From assembly GCA_021234155.1 (NCBI GenBank), contig JAJEKV010000541.1, positions 62,001-126,000 on the forward strand: a stretch of 64,000 nucleotides of DNA, read 5' to 3'. The position numbers and the translations under genes are program-made. Below, one piece after another: positions 11,488 through 21,802 of this stretch (positions within the stretch are counted from its first letter, which is position 1; each line of letters starts with the position of its first letter). The notes under the pieces are model-generated. The model made no database searches and was not told the origin of the DNA. It saw only the letters and a program-made list of their open reading frames with translations. The stretch comes from Isoetes taiwanensis. Its lineage: Eukaryota > Streptophyta > Lycopodiopsida > Isoetales > Isoetaceae.

Positions 11488-12401
11488 ATGGCGAGCACAT
11501 CCACAAAGACAATCTGCCCTCCACATGAACTAAGTCCATACGAGCTTAATTGGACAATCAAAGTCCGGGTGACAGCAAAAACACCTCTAAGATCTTACAA
11601 TAACACCCATGGCCAAGGGAATGTCTTCAGTGTTGAACTTATCGATGAACATGTGAGATACTTCCACTTTACTAGTCAAACTTTTCATTTTGCATTATGT
11701 TACTTACACATATTGTTTACAGGGAACAGAAATACAAGCAACAATGTTTAAAGAGGCAGCACAAATGTTTTATGACATATTGCAAGTTGACAAGGTAGTA
11801 TTCAGACCAAAACAGCAAGCTTATACAAGCTCAACAATCTCCCAGTTTTTTTGTTAATAATGTGATGTACTATATTTCAAAAGATTTACTCTCTACGTCA
11901 AGCAAATAGAAAGATATACACGCGGAACAATGATTACCAAATCATAATAAATACACGCTCAATTATTGAGGAAATCACAGAGGACCAGCAAATTCCTAGA
12001 GGATCGCAATGCTTCACTGAAATCAGCCGACTACCGCAATACATTAACAGCAAAACCCTTCTTGGTAAGCTTAAATACTTTTTCTCTCTTCAAACCACTC
12101 TATTTGTAGCTCTATATAACTGACATTTCCTTTGCTTCCATGGACATTATCGGCATTGTTTGTCATGTTTCTTCAACAACATCCATCACGAAGAAAGATA
12201 GACAACCGCCAATTCCAAGAAAAAGATATCACGATTCTAGACCAAAGGTATTGTAACATTTTAAATTATTAGTCACATATTTGAATCAATGCACATACGT
12301 TAACATAAAATTGTTTTGGAAAATCGCAGCCAAACCAAAGTCAACATCACACTTTGGAATGAACTTGCTTTAAATGATGGAAATCAGCTGCTGCAAATGA
12401 T
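11488..12401 (+). CDS. RPA70-like single-strand DNA-binding protein, 5' exons
   Basis: Exon 1 (11488-11652) encodes the first OB fold (NWTIKVRVTAKTPLRSYNN, then GNVFSVELIDEH). A GT-AG intron leads to exon 2 (11723-11794), reading GTEIQATMFKEAAQMFYDIL. Exon 3 (about 11868-12064) gives NNDYQIIINTRSIIEE and one small frame slip. Exon 4 (12144-12247) reads DIIGIVCHVSSTTPVRRKID in the better copy. Exon 5 begins at 12330 (QTKVNITLWNELALNDGN) and is cut at 12401 by the LINE. These match the DNA-binding domains A and B of replication protein A large subunit. Plant Helitrons commonly carry such genes, thought to bind the displaced strand. The acceptor of exon 4 reads TGG here but CAG in the second copy at 20.3 kb. 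Confidence 0.88.
12394..12401. repeat. Target-site duplication, left copy (CAAATGAT)
   Basis: CAAATGAT ends at the left LINE boundary and recurs after the poly(A) tail as AAATGAT at 18194-18200. In the duplicate the match is the full CAAATGAT (20561-20568 and 26357-26364). Removing the LINE and one copy restores a continuous RPA reading frame (LLQMIDQVPNQYFP). Confidence 0.9.
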
Positions 12402-12473
12402 CTCGACATTCCTTGTCATAACAATTTCAGTGTCCTTGCTGACCTAAAGGATGATTGCACTGAAGGTCTTATG

Positions 12474-13590
12474 GAGTCAAATGTGAAAACAAATGATAAT
12501 GTCAACTTTTCTGCCTCCCCCATCATTCAAGACATTTTTGATCCCATCTTTCCTGCTAATTCATCTCTTGCTCAGCCCACACAAAACAATCTCATTGACC
12601 TCTCACCACCTACTTTTAATTGAACTTCACTCCCCCATTAAATAATCATCATGAGATTATTTCCCCTTACAATGAATTTCGATAAAAGAATTGTCGGGTC
12701 ATGCCATCAGTTGGTGTTGAGGAAGTTCAGCCAAATGGATGCTCTCATATGCAAATTCAACAACATTCTATGGTCAGTGATTTCACAAACACATCAGCCT
12801 CATGTGACAGAATTACAGATCAAGACCTACAAGGGAAATTCCAAAATACTGCAGGGGTCATCTCAGGGGTCAGCTCAGTGGTCAGCTCAGTAGTATCTAA
12901 GGAAATTGAGGTTCAACATTCTATGGTCGAGTGATCTCACAAACACATCAGCCTCATGTGGCGTAATTATCGATCAAGATCTACAAAGGAAATTCCAAAA
13001 TAATCTGAGGGGGTATTTCGGGGGTCACTTCGATGGTCAGCTCAGTAGTATCTAAGGAAATTGAGGTTCAAGATTTCAACACTCAGCAAGTCAACTCCCA
13101 ACTTGGAGACAAAACCAGGCAAGATCCTTCCATTCTAGTCATTGCTTCTTATAATTTAAATAATAAAGTTCTTTCAAATGACAGCATCCCTGTTCTCAAG
13201 GATATTGATGGAAGTACTAATTATGATAAATCCATCCTGCCTCCTTCTCAGAATTTAGATTCTCCTGAATTACATACCTGTTGCAAATCTAAATTTTGGT
13301 GTTGTTCTCATGCCTCAAACTCTGACACAGATGCTGATTTGGATAAAGAAAATAACAAACCTCCTCAAAACTTATCTTCCTCTGATATTTGGGAAGATGA
13401 CTCCTTCCTTATCAACAATCCTCTCATAGGTTGTGAGAATAATCATAATTCCAATGGCTTGAATAGACAGACCACCAAGAAGCATAAGAATAAATCCAAA
13501 AAGTCCAAAAGGTCTACTGTTATCTCTGGTACTCCAGCTGCTAATACAAGAAATAGCTCTAAAAGAGTTACTAGGAGCCATAATCTTTAA
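12474..13590 (+). pseudogene. LINE ORF1-like region with internal repeats
   Basis: The frame begins MESNVKTND and is broken several times in this copy. It contains two copies of a block of about 156 bp (from about 12762 and 12917) encoding SxxTNTSASCDRITDQDLQ followed by KFQN. Between and after these lie repeats rich in GVSSVVSSVVSKEIEVQ. The last third (13033-13590) is acidic and then basic, ending with KKHKNKSKKSKRS, which would suit nucleic-acid binding. I see no CCHC zinc knuckle and no RRM, so assignment as ORF1 rests on position just ahead of ORF2. The stop at 13588 lies 36 bases before the ORF2 start. Confidence 0.6.
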
Positions 13591-13625
13591 GTTGGTCTCC
13601 ATTTTCCTTCATCCTATTCTTCTCA

Positions 13626-16600
13626 ATGAAGATTCTTACTTGGAACCTTAGGGGAATAAAAGGTCCCCTTAAAAGAAGGAGGGCTATTTCCCAAATAAGG
13701 GAATACAACTCTGATATCATTCTTCTTCAAGAGCTAAGGCTACCAAACTTTGAATGCTCGAACTTAGGTGACTGGATTGGCCCTGGTCATTCTTCCATTT
13801 GGATTGAAGCCTCAGGAACTTCTGGAGGCATATGTATTATCTGGAAGAAATTTAAACATAATATTGTTTATAACAGTCCATGCAAAAGCTGGCAAGCTGT
13901 TACTCTTGTTCATGATGATCTAACCTTTGGTGTGATCAATATTTATGCTTCTACTGATTCCAGAGTTAGAGAACACACTTGGCATGACCTCAATGACTGG
14001 CTTCTTTCTCAATCTTGTCAAACATGGATTATTGCAGGTGATTTTAATAACACACCTAGCTGGGACCTTAAATGTGGCAAAAATCTTAACATGTCTGCTT
14101 CTGAGAGGGTAAATTGGGATAACTTCCTTGATCAGCATCTCCTTAATCACATCCCATCCTCTACTGCCAGATACACTTGGTCCAATAAACAAAGTGGTAA
14201 TGCCCGAGTTTTTTGCACTCTGGATAGATTCTATATCAGTAACATGGCTAATTCTTTCTGGGACAACTGCATGGTCTTTAGTGATGAGTCTACTTCTATA
14301 TCAGACCATCAACCTCAATTTCTATCTACCAAACATGTCATCAACATGAAGAGATCCGAAATATTCCTTTTAAATTAAACGTTCTCTCGCTTGACTCGGA
14401 TAGATTCAATTCGAATTTATAGCCTATTATAACTCTCTTCCAAGGGTTACTTTGCTCTTAATTCCATGAAATCTTTTCTACCCAACATCAAGTTTGTCTA
14501 AATCTTGGATCAAAAATTGGTCAAAGATTTTCGTGTTTCTAAAATTGCAGAGAAAAACAATCGCTTCAAAAGATGAAAAGATGTCGATTGAATCTCCAAT
14601 CACGACCCTTTAAACTCGAAGCTTCACTCTATGGAAGAGAAATGGAAATGTCTATCAAATCTATGGAAGAATTGGAGGCTAAAGGGGGCAGCCATCAAAT
14701 GCAAATTAAAATACCATGCTCAAATGGATAGCTCCAACTCAAAATTTTTCTCCGGGGTTGCTAAAAATAGGATTTTGAGAAATCAACTCTCTGCAATTGC
14801 TACTGAAGATGGATCTATTATCTCAGATCATGGCCATATCTCTAATTATTTCCATGACAAATACAGGGATATTTTTACCAAACCTTTGGACAATACTTTC
14901 GCCTCGTAGGGCAACAATTTCGGGGATTTCCTAAACAATGCCAAACTTAACTTCCATATCTACATCCCCGAAATTGAAAACCTTCCCACCGAAAAAATGA
15001 AGTCTTGTCCATAATTAAAGATCTTGGGAAGAATAAAAGTCCAGGCCCAGATGGCCTTCCTGTGGAATTTTATATTAAATTCTGGGATGTTATCAAATTG
15101 GATCTAATGCACATGATTCATGGATTCTGGAATCTCAATCATTTACATCCATCTATTTGCTCGTGTTTTGTCACCATGATTCCAAAAGTAGATAATCCTG
15201 CAAAGTTCAATGATTGGAGGCCAATTTCTTTAACTAATACCTCCTATAAAATATGTGCTAAGATCATTGCCAATAGAATTAAAGGTCATCTTCAAAAGGT
15301 CATTAGTTATTGCCAATCTGCATTTTTACCAAACAGGTTTATTCTTGATAACTACATTGCTGCCATGGAGGGCCTCCACTGGAATTCTTTATCAAAGAAA
15401 AATTGCATTCTCTTGAAACTCGACTTTTCCAAAGCCTTTGACACAGTAAGATGGGATTTTTTGGAGTTTGCCTTATCTAAGCTTGGTTTTTCCAGCAAAT
15501 TGATAAAGTTAATTCTTGGTCTCAATCAAAGATCTCAATCTGCTATTCTTATCAATGGATCTCCTACCAGATTTTTCCCGTTAGCCAGAGGTGTCGAGGG
15601 GCTGCTGCCCTCTTGCCCCTTATTTATTTCTGGTAGTTGCTCAAATGCTTACATCTGCTATTCAATTTCATCAAAGTAATAATGATATTTATGGTCTCAC
15701 TCTGCCTGATAATTCTTCTCTAACCATCTCTCAATATGCAGATGATACCTTCACATTCCTCCAAAATGATCCTAATAATATTGATTTCTTTTTCAAGATC
15801 ATAGATTCTTTCAGTGCTGCCTCTGGTGTTCACCTCAACAAAGATAAATGTGTCATCATTGGGGATATTACTTCTGATAATATCTCGGGTATTAAATGTG
15901 TGCACTCTAATGATTCAACTAAACTCTTAGGCATGCCTTTGTCCACAAACCCTTCTATTAAAGGCCTGTGGTCTCCTATTGTCTCTCGGATAAAAAAGAA
16001 ATTGTCTAATTATGGCAGTTGTTTATCTTTAGCTGGCAGAACTATTATTGCTAACTCTATTATTGCCAGCTCCCATATTTACTTCTCTTCAGCCCTTCTT
16101 GCTCCAAAATCTGTCTATCAACAGCTTGAAAGAATTATTAGAAATTTCATTTGGGGCAAGCATCATATGGTCAACTGGAAATCCATTGCTAGAAGTAAAA
16201 CTCAAGGTGGTCTTGGATGTAAAAATCTTCTTTATCAAGGCTATGCTCTAGCTGGTAAATATGTCCGATCTCTCTTTCATGGCAATAATCCAAGCCTCTA
16301 TCTTTATCAAAATCGGGCCGCCCCGGCAGCCATATTAAAGGTCATCTATCTCTTGTGCACCATTACCCTCTTGACTTTTTACAACTTACAACCCGGTGCA
16401 AATTCATCCCCCTCGATGAGAAACATTATCCTGGCTTGGAATTGGTCTCATAAAGCTTTCAACCATGTGGATCTTCATAAATGTCACCTTAGCTCTTCTA
16501 TCTTCTGGAACCCTATGCTTTCTAGGGACAACTCATCTCCTCTTGTTGTTATTCACCCGTGATTTATAAGAAGTGGAGTAATCATAATATCCTCACCTTA

Positions 16601-17430
16601 GGTGATCCGGAGATGAGAATAATGTGGATTACTTGGACCGCCTTCTTCGGGCAAAAAATAAGGGAACCTCTTCCGACAGGGAATCTTTTAAGCATATCAC
16701 TCAATCTCTCAAGTAATCATAACTTGGAGGCATGCTCAAACTCAAATATTGACTAGATTCTAAATAATAAGACGGTTTACAAAGTCTCCAAAGATTTACA
16801 AATTTTTGAATAAGCTGCACACACCTCAAAAGCTAAAACTTTTTGGAATATCTCACGAGGAATCGAGCTGAAACTTTTAGAAGTGTGTGGAATTCCAAGC
16901 TAACTCCCAAGATTGAATATTTTATCTGGTTATTGGCTAATGGTAGTGTTCCTAATCTTCTCTCTATTGCTAGACATCAAGCCAGGAATGCTGCTCCTAT
17001 AAATGCCCATTGTCCTCTTCAATGCAATCAAATGGAAGACATGCTACACATTTTTATCTGTCCTAAGCTGAACTCTTTATGGAATTGGTTTCATTACCAT
17101 TTTGCCACACCTAAGCCTACTTCCATGCTGAACTTTCTTTCAAATAATGATGCTTTCTTAAATTCCTTATCCTTCACTATTTTATGGAATATTTGGAAGC
17201 ACAGAAATAGATGTCTACATGGCAAATATTCTGTCTCTTGCACTTGGATTAAGTTACACATTATTTATGATCTCGAATTGGCAGCCACTTGTAATATAAA
17301 CAGTAAAAACAATCATTTTGATGACAGGTGGAACAGCTTGGGTGTATTTTATGGTTCTTTTAATCTTTTTCGATTAAATTGTCATGATGAATTCACTAAC
17401 ACTGATTTTTATCCATCATCGATTATATGA
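13626..17430 (+). pseudogene. LINE ORF2: endonuclease-reverse transcriptase, copy A (broken)
   Basis: The start ATG begins the endonuclease domain (MKILTWNLRGIKG, LLQELRLP, GDFNNTP, ARYTWSNK, LDRFYIS, SDHQPQ), open to 14378. Frames then break repeatedly from 14350 to 15000. Reverse transcriptase follows from about 15005 (IPKVDNPAKFNDWRPISL, LKLDFSKAFDTVRWDF) with YADD at 15735-15746, and a frameshift at about 15591 where the second copy is clean. From 16843 the C-terminal zf-RVT domain is visible (CPLQCNQMEDMLHIFICP, then LWNIWKHRN). The product would nick target DNA and prime cDNA synthesis from the element's own RNA. The family is plant L1; length is normal. As printed this copy cannot make one protein. 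Confidence 0.92.
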
Positions 17431-17489
17431 ACAACCTCGGATCGACCTTAGAAGAGAATTCGCATTCATGTGGAGCGGCTTCTTGATCA

Positions 17490-17860
17490 AGAGATAGTTT
17501 ATTCTCAAGGCCTTTGGACAGGGAATTGTTAGAGGCGAACCCGATGTGGACATTCTAGACATACCAGAGAGGGAGATTGACTGGACAATTGAGTTCTGCA
17601 GAGGCGCCTACCTTATGCATGAGTTGTGGTGGTTCCTAGACAGATTTGGCAGCAATATGACTGAGCATCAATTTGATTACTATAGAGGCTGCTATTATTA
17701 CCACAGGAGTATGGCTGATGCATATGGAACTCTTATACTTCTGAGGGCAACAAGATACTCTGATACTTTGATTCAGAACTGGGCGGGAAATAATCACATC
17801 ATGATTATCCAACCAGACTACCCTTCCTTTTTCCAATACATTGACTCATATCATTTCTAA
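17490..17860 (+). CDS. Extra open frame in LINE 3' region, function unknown
   Basis: Downstream of the zf-RVT domain an open frame encodes about 120 residues, ending HIMIIQPDYPSFFQYIDSYHF. It is rich in Tyr, Trp and acidic residues (DIPEREIDWTIEFCRGAYL, HELWWFLDRFG). There is no ATG at its beginning; the first in-frame candidate is a GTG at 17546, and a shared TAG at about 17490 separates it from a preceding stretch in the same frame. The second LINE copy has the same region at about 25700-26021, with indels. I recognise no RNase H or other domain. It may be a C-terminal extension of ORF2 or non-coding 3' sequence. Confidence 0.3.
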
Positions 17861-18200
17861 TTTCCACATCCTATCACCATCACCTCACATTTTCCTTAAT
17901 TTCACATTTTGACTCATGATTTTCCTCTCGAGTTGCTATCTTCCTGGCCAATACTATTATGTTTTTTTTATGTCACCGGTCATTCATGGACATTACGGCA
18001 TGGTATCTTAATCATGTTTCAGCTTCCAGACTTCGGGACTTTAGATCTAAGTTGGTTTTTAATTTACCATTGTATTCACTGCTACTTGTATTTTCATTGT
18101 CATACTACTATAGTGACAATAATTTCCTTTGTATCTTTTTTACATAATTAATGGAAAAAACTTCATTCTCTCAAAAAAAAAAAAAAAAAAAAAAAATGAT

Positions 18201-19255
18201 TGACCAGGTGCCAAATCAATACTTTCCAAGGTTTATTAACAGTTATTTTTTTTTATACATAATTGCTGCTGATCATTGTATCTGCTTTCCAACAGGTATT
18301 GCTTTATCGACAACCAACACCAGCACCATACAAATAAATCCAGATATTCCTGCTGCTACCGAATTACGCTCATGGTTATCTACCTACGCTCTTTACCTCT
18401 TTTCCAATTTACACATGTTTTCTTTCATTAATGCATTTTCCATTATAGGTACAACACCCATGGAAAAAATGCAACATACATAGATACAGAAGCAGCTTTA
18501 CTCCGTGCAAACGTAAACGAAACATGTCAACCTCTTTGCGCTCAACGTTCATTCATAGCAGACATCATGCAACCAATGATTGGCAAAGATAAGGTATTTA
18601 AATCATAACTGGTTCGTTACTTTGACTATTTAAGACCTACTTATCCTCGTTGCAGCCTGCCTACTTCAACATCAAATGCCACATCAGCTTTATCGATCCA
18701 CAGCAGCCTATGTGGTACCAGACATGCATGGCATGTAACAAAAAAGTAATCAGTCAAGACAGCAATTTCTGGTGCAATGATTGTCATAAAAACACGGACA
18801 GCTCCAAAAGATACTTTTAATTTCAGTTACACCATCCATAAACAGACTAACCACATTGTTCATTATTTGCTAGGTACATATTATCATGCAATCTAATTGA
18901 CACAACTGCAGAAATACGAGCTACTGCATTTAACCAAGAAGCAGAACAAATTCTTGGCTGTAGCGCTGAGCAACTATACAGAATGAAAAGCCAGGTCGGT
19001 AATTCTGCACAAGATTACACGAGGCAATACCGTGATAACATCAAATCCTTTTACTTGCAGGAATCTTTCCAGCAAACATACCATACACAACTCAAGAAAG
19101 CAACGTGGATACCCAAACTATTTCGTGTTAGTGTACTCCAAGTCGACTTCAATTATGATAAGAGGCGAAAAGTGATTATTCGCCAAGTCGTTCCGATAGA
19201 CTGGACTACTGAATGTAGGTATATATTACACCAAATACAGTCTCTTCAGACCTAA
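18201..19255 (+). CDS. RPA70-like protein, 3' exons beyond the LINE
   Basis: The exon cut by the LINE resumes at 18201 (DQVPNQYFP). Later exons give GIALSTTNTSTIQINPDIP (from 18296), WYNTHGKNATYIDTEAALLR (18449-18593), and the zinc-finger exon near 18660-18820 with Cys-x2-Cys then Cys-x2-Cys (CMACNKK, FWCNDC). The last exon (about 18873-19255) reads YILSCNLIDTTAEIRATAF and ends in QSLQT. This is the C-terminal domain of the RPA large subunit, which binds ssDNA and holds the trimer. Splice acceptors are clear at 18449 (ATAG) and 18873 (CTAG). With the LINE in place the gene should be dead unless the LINE is spliced out. Confidence 0.88.
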
Positions 19256-19759
19256 CTTCTCGGCTCAGTTTCATTGTACAACATATGCTATTCGCTGTTT
19301 ATAACTACTTCCCCTGTATATATTACACGAAATACAGTCTTTTCAACCCTAGCTTCTCGACTAAGTTTCATTGTATATATGTTATTTGCTGTTTGTAATT
19401 ACTTCCCCTGTATATATTTTTCATTTTCAATCTACGACACTCTATTTCAGCAAACAAACGTTGTTTTCAAATCAGCTTTAGATAGCTCTTTACAGCAACT
19501 AACCTTGACACCCATTTCTTTCTTGCTATCTAATTGAATGATAACCTATTAAATATCCACACCAATAAGCAATAACACAATAAAATATATATAATTCATA
19601 CAATTGCAACACAACGCATAACTTCACGTCCATTTACGTAAATATTATTACAATTATATTAGAGAGTAACAACATACATGAAAATCTATCATTCACACAT
19701 ATTTTCGCGTTCAACACATCGTACACTTCAAACCAAAATATCATTCACTGCTTAACCAA

Positions 19760-19791
19760 TGCGGCGGCAACGCCGCCGCATTCCAGTCTTG
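19760..19791 (+). other. Helitron 3' terminal hairpin and end
   Basis: A perfect 9-bp stem (TGCGGCGGC) with loop AAC is followed by TTCCAGT and then CTTG. Position and form fit the subterminal hairpin of Helitrons. A similar hairpin followed by CTTGTAT lies at 48271-48304. The duplicate at about 27920-27950 is degraded. Host-gene coding sequence starts within a few bases of the end. Confidence 0.65.
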
Positions 19792-20177
19792 TATTTAAAG
19801 AAAAGTATGGCGAGGACTTAAAGAAACCAGCCAACTCTTTGGAGCTTAAGGAGGCGTGTGCAATAGAGTGCTGCCTAAAGTACGATGAGGCAAACAAACG
19901 GCAGTCGCTTATCAGCCACGACAACTGGTTTCAGCTTGCCTTCAGAGATGGTCGAGTATGTTAGTTTTGTATTCCAGAATACGCTTTGTGTGCTTGTTGC
20001 CCTTGAACGCTCTAACAGCCTTCTATTTTCGAGTGCAGATCTGGGAGGTGCAGAACGAAATTTTTAATATGTTCGAAAGGGGAGAGCTGAAGAGTAAGGG
20101 AAAGGTGTCCGACAAAAAGAAGGGTGCCGACGTCCCAAAAAAAGAGATGACAATTACAGTGTGGAGGGAGTTGCAGG
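19791..20177 (+). CDS. Middle exons of the host gene (between ParB-like and methylase parts)
   Basis: Exon 1 (about 19791-19955) encodes YGEDLKKPANSLELKEACA, then ECCLKYDEANKRQSLISHDN and WFQLAFRDGR, ending in phase 0 at a GTATGT donor. An 83-bp intron contains a TATTCCAGAATA palindrome. Exon 2 (from 20039, after GTGCAG) reads IWEVQNEIFNMFERGELKSK, a lysine-rich linker, then EMTITVWRELQG. The two exons join cleanly in frame. I recognise no domain here. I connect it to the ParB-like exons because of strand, order and a rural setting without other gene candidates; this link is inference. Exon 2 is cut by the duplication breakpoint at 20177. Confidence 0.6.
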
Positions 20178-20568
20178 GCTTCACTGAAATCAGCCGACTA
20201 CCGCAATACATTAACAGCAAAACCCTTCTTGGTAAGCTTAAATACTTTTTCTCTCTTCAAACCACTCTATTTGTAGCTCTATATAACTGACATTTCCTTT
20301 GCTTCCAACAGACATTATCGGCATTGTTTGTCATGTTTCTTCAACAACACCTGTACGAAGAAAGATAGACAACCAGCCAATTCCAAGAAAAGATATCACG
20401 ATTCTAGACCAAAGGTATTGTAACATTTTAAATTATTAGTCACATATTTGAATCAATGCACATACGTTAACATAAAACTGTTTTGGAAAATCGCAGCCAA
20501 ACCAAAGTCAACATCACACTTTGGAATGAACTTGCTTTAAATGATGGAAATCAGCTGCTGCAAATGAT
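20178..20568 (+). pseudogene. RPA70-like exons, second copy, up to LINE insertion
   Basis: It contains the end of exon 3 (fused at its left to host-gene exon sequence by the duplication junction), the intact exon 4 with a proper CAG acceptor at about 20310, and exon 5 up to CAAATGAT at 20561-20568. It lacks the first OB-fold exons, so it is a partial gene created by the duplication. Confidence 0.85.
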
Positions 20569-20637
20569 CTCGACATTCCTTGTCATAACAATTTCAGTGT
20601 CCTTGCTGACCTAAAGGATGATTGCACTGAAGGTCTT

Positions 20638-21775
20638 ATGGAGTCAAATGTGAAAACAAATGATAATGTCAACTTTTCTGCCTCCCCCATCATTCAAGAC
20701 ATTTTTGATCCCATCTTTCCTGCTAATTCATCTCTTGCTCAGCCCACACAAAACAATCTCATTGACCTCTCACCACCTACCTTAATTGAACTTCACTCCC
20801 CCCCATTAAATAATCATCATGAGATTATTTCCCCTTACACAGAATTCCTGATAAAAGAATTGTCAGTCATGCCATCAGTTGGTGTTGAGGAAGTTCAGCC
20901 AAATGGATGCTCTCATATGCAAATTCAACAACATTCTATGGTCAGTGATTTCACAAACACATCAGCCTCATGTGACAGAATTACAGATCAAGACCTACAA
21001 GGGAAATTCCAAAATACCGCAGGGTCATCTCGGGGGTATTTCATTTGGTCACTCCTCAAGAGTATCTAAGGAAATTGAGGTTCAACATTCTATGGTCAGT
21101 GATCTCACAAACACATCAGCCTCATGTGACAGAATTACTGATCAAGATCTACAAAGGAAATTCCAAAATAATGCAGGGGTCAGCTCAGGGGTCAGCTCAG
21201 TGGTCAGCTCAGTAGTATCTAAGGAAATTGAGGTTCAAGATTTCAACACTCAGCAAGTCAACTCCCAACTTGGAGACAAAACCAGGCAAGATCCTTCCAT
21301 TCTAGTCATTGCTTCTTATAATTTAAATAATAAAGTTCTTTCAAATGACAAAGATCCCCTCGTTCTCAAGGATATTGATGGAAGTACTAATTATGATAAA
21401 TCCATCCCCGCCTCCCTTTCTCTAATTTAGATTCTCCCAATTACATACCATTTGCAAATCTAAATTTTGGTGTTGTTCTCATGCCTCAAACTCGACACGA
21501 TCTTTGATTTGGATAAAGAAAATAACAAACCTCCTCAAAACTTATCTTCCTCCTCGATATTTGGGAAGATGACTCCTTTATATCAGCAATCCTCTCATAG
21601 GTTGTGAGAATAATCATAATTCCAATGGCTTGAATAGACGTGGACCACCAAGAAGCATAAGAATAAATCCAAAAAGTCCAAAAGGTCTCTTCGTTATCTC
21701 CGGTACTCCAATTTTGCTAATACAAGAAATAGCTCTAAAAGAGTTACTAGGAGCCATAATCTTTAAGTTGGTCTC
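20638..21775 (+). pseudogene. LINE ORF1-like region, copy B
   Basis: The first 143 codons (20638-21069) are open and longer than in copy A, showing an N-terminal half rich in Asn, Pro, Ser and Leu. The 156-bp internal repeat starts near 20930 and 21086. From about 21340 the frame is broken many times, at places where copy A reads CAG or CTG. Same uncertain ORF1 assignment as in copy A. Confidence 0.6.
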
Positions 21776-21802
21776 CCATTTTCCTTCATCCTATTCTTCT
21801 CA

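Larger units (their letters stand above)
12402..18193 (+). mobile_element. Full-length L1-type LINE, copy A
   Basis: About 5.8 kb lie between target duplications: a repeat-containing ORF1-like region, an ORF2 with AP-type endonuclease, reverse transcriptase and zf-RVT domains, an extra open frame, a 3' UTR and an A tail (18173-18196). It inserted into an exon of the RPA-like gene in the same orientation, by target-primed reverse transcription as L1-clade elements do. ORF2 is broken several times, but many breaks are repaired in the other copy and fall on CAG/CTG triplets. Confidence 0.93.
7008..19791 (+). mobile_element. Autonomous-type Helitron with RPA70-like gene, interrupted by a LINE
   Basis: The element carries a HUH-type Rep fused to a PIF1-like helicase and, downstream on the same strand, an RPA70-like gene, the usual content of plant Helitrons. 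It ends in a short GC-rich hairpin (stem TGCGGCGGC, loop AAC) at 19760-19780, seven bases before CTTG. Plant Helitrons usually end in CTRR after such a hairpin, so the exact last base is uncertain (CCAG at 19783-19786 or CTTG at 19788-19791). The left coordinate is only the first codon of the Rep frame; the true 5' TC terminus lies somewhat upstream. A LINE occupies 12402-18193. The insertion seems to lie in an intron of the ParB-like host gene. Confidence 0.85.
12011..20177 (+). repeat. Tandem duplication unit A (8.17 kb)
   Basis: This segment is repeated directly at 20178-28353. It holds the second half of the RPA-like gene, the whole LINE, the Helitron 3' end and host-gene exons. The pentamer GCTTC stands at 12011, at the junction (20178) and just after the second unit (28354), a microhomology footprint. 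Both copies share the same LINE insertion site, so duplication came after LINE insertion, unless the assembly created it. Confidence 0.95.
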
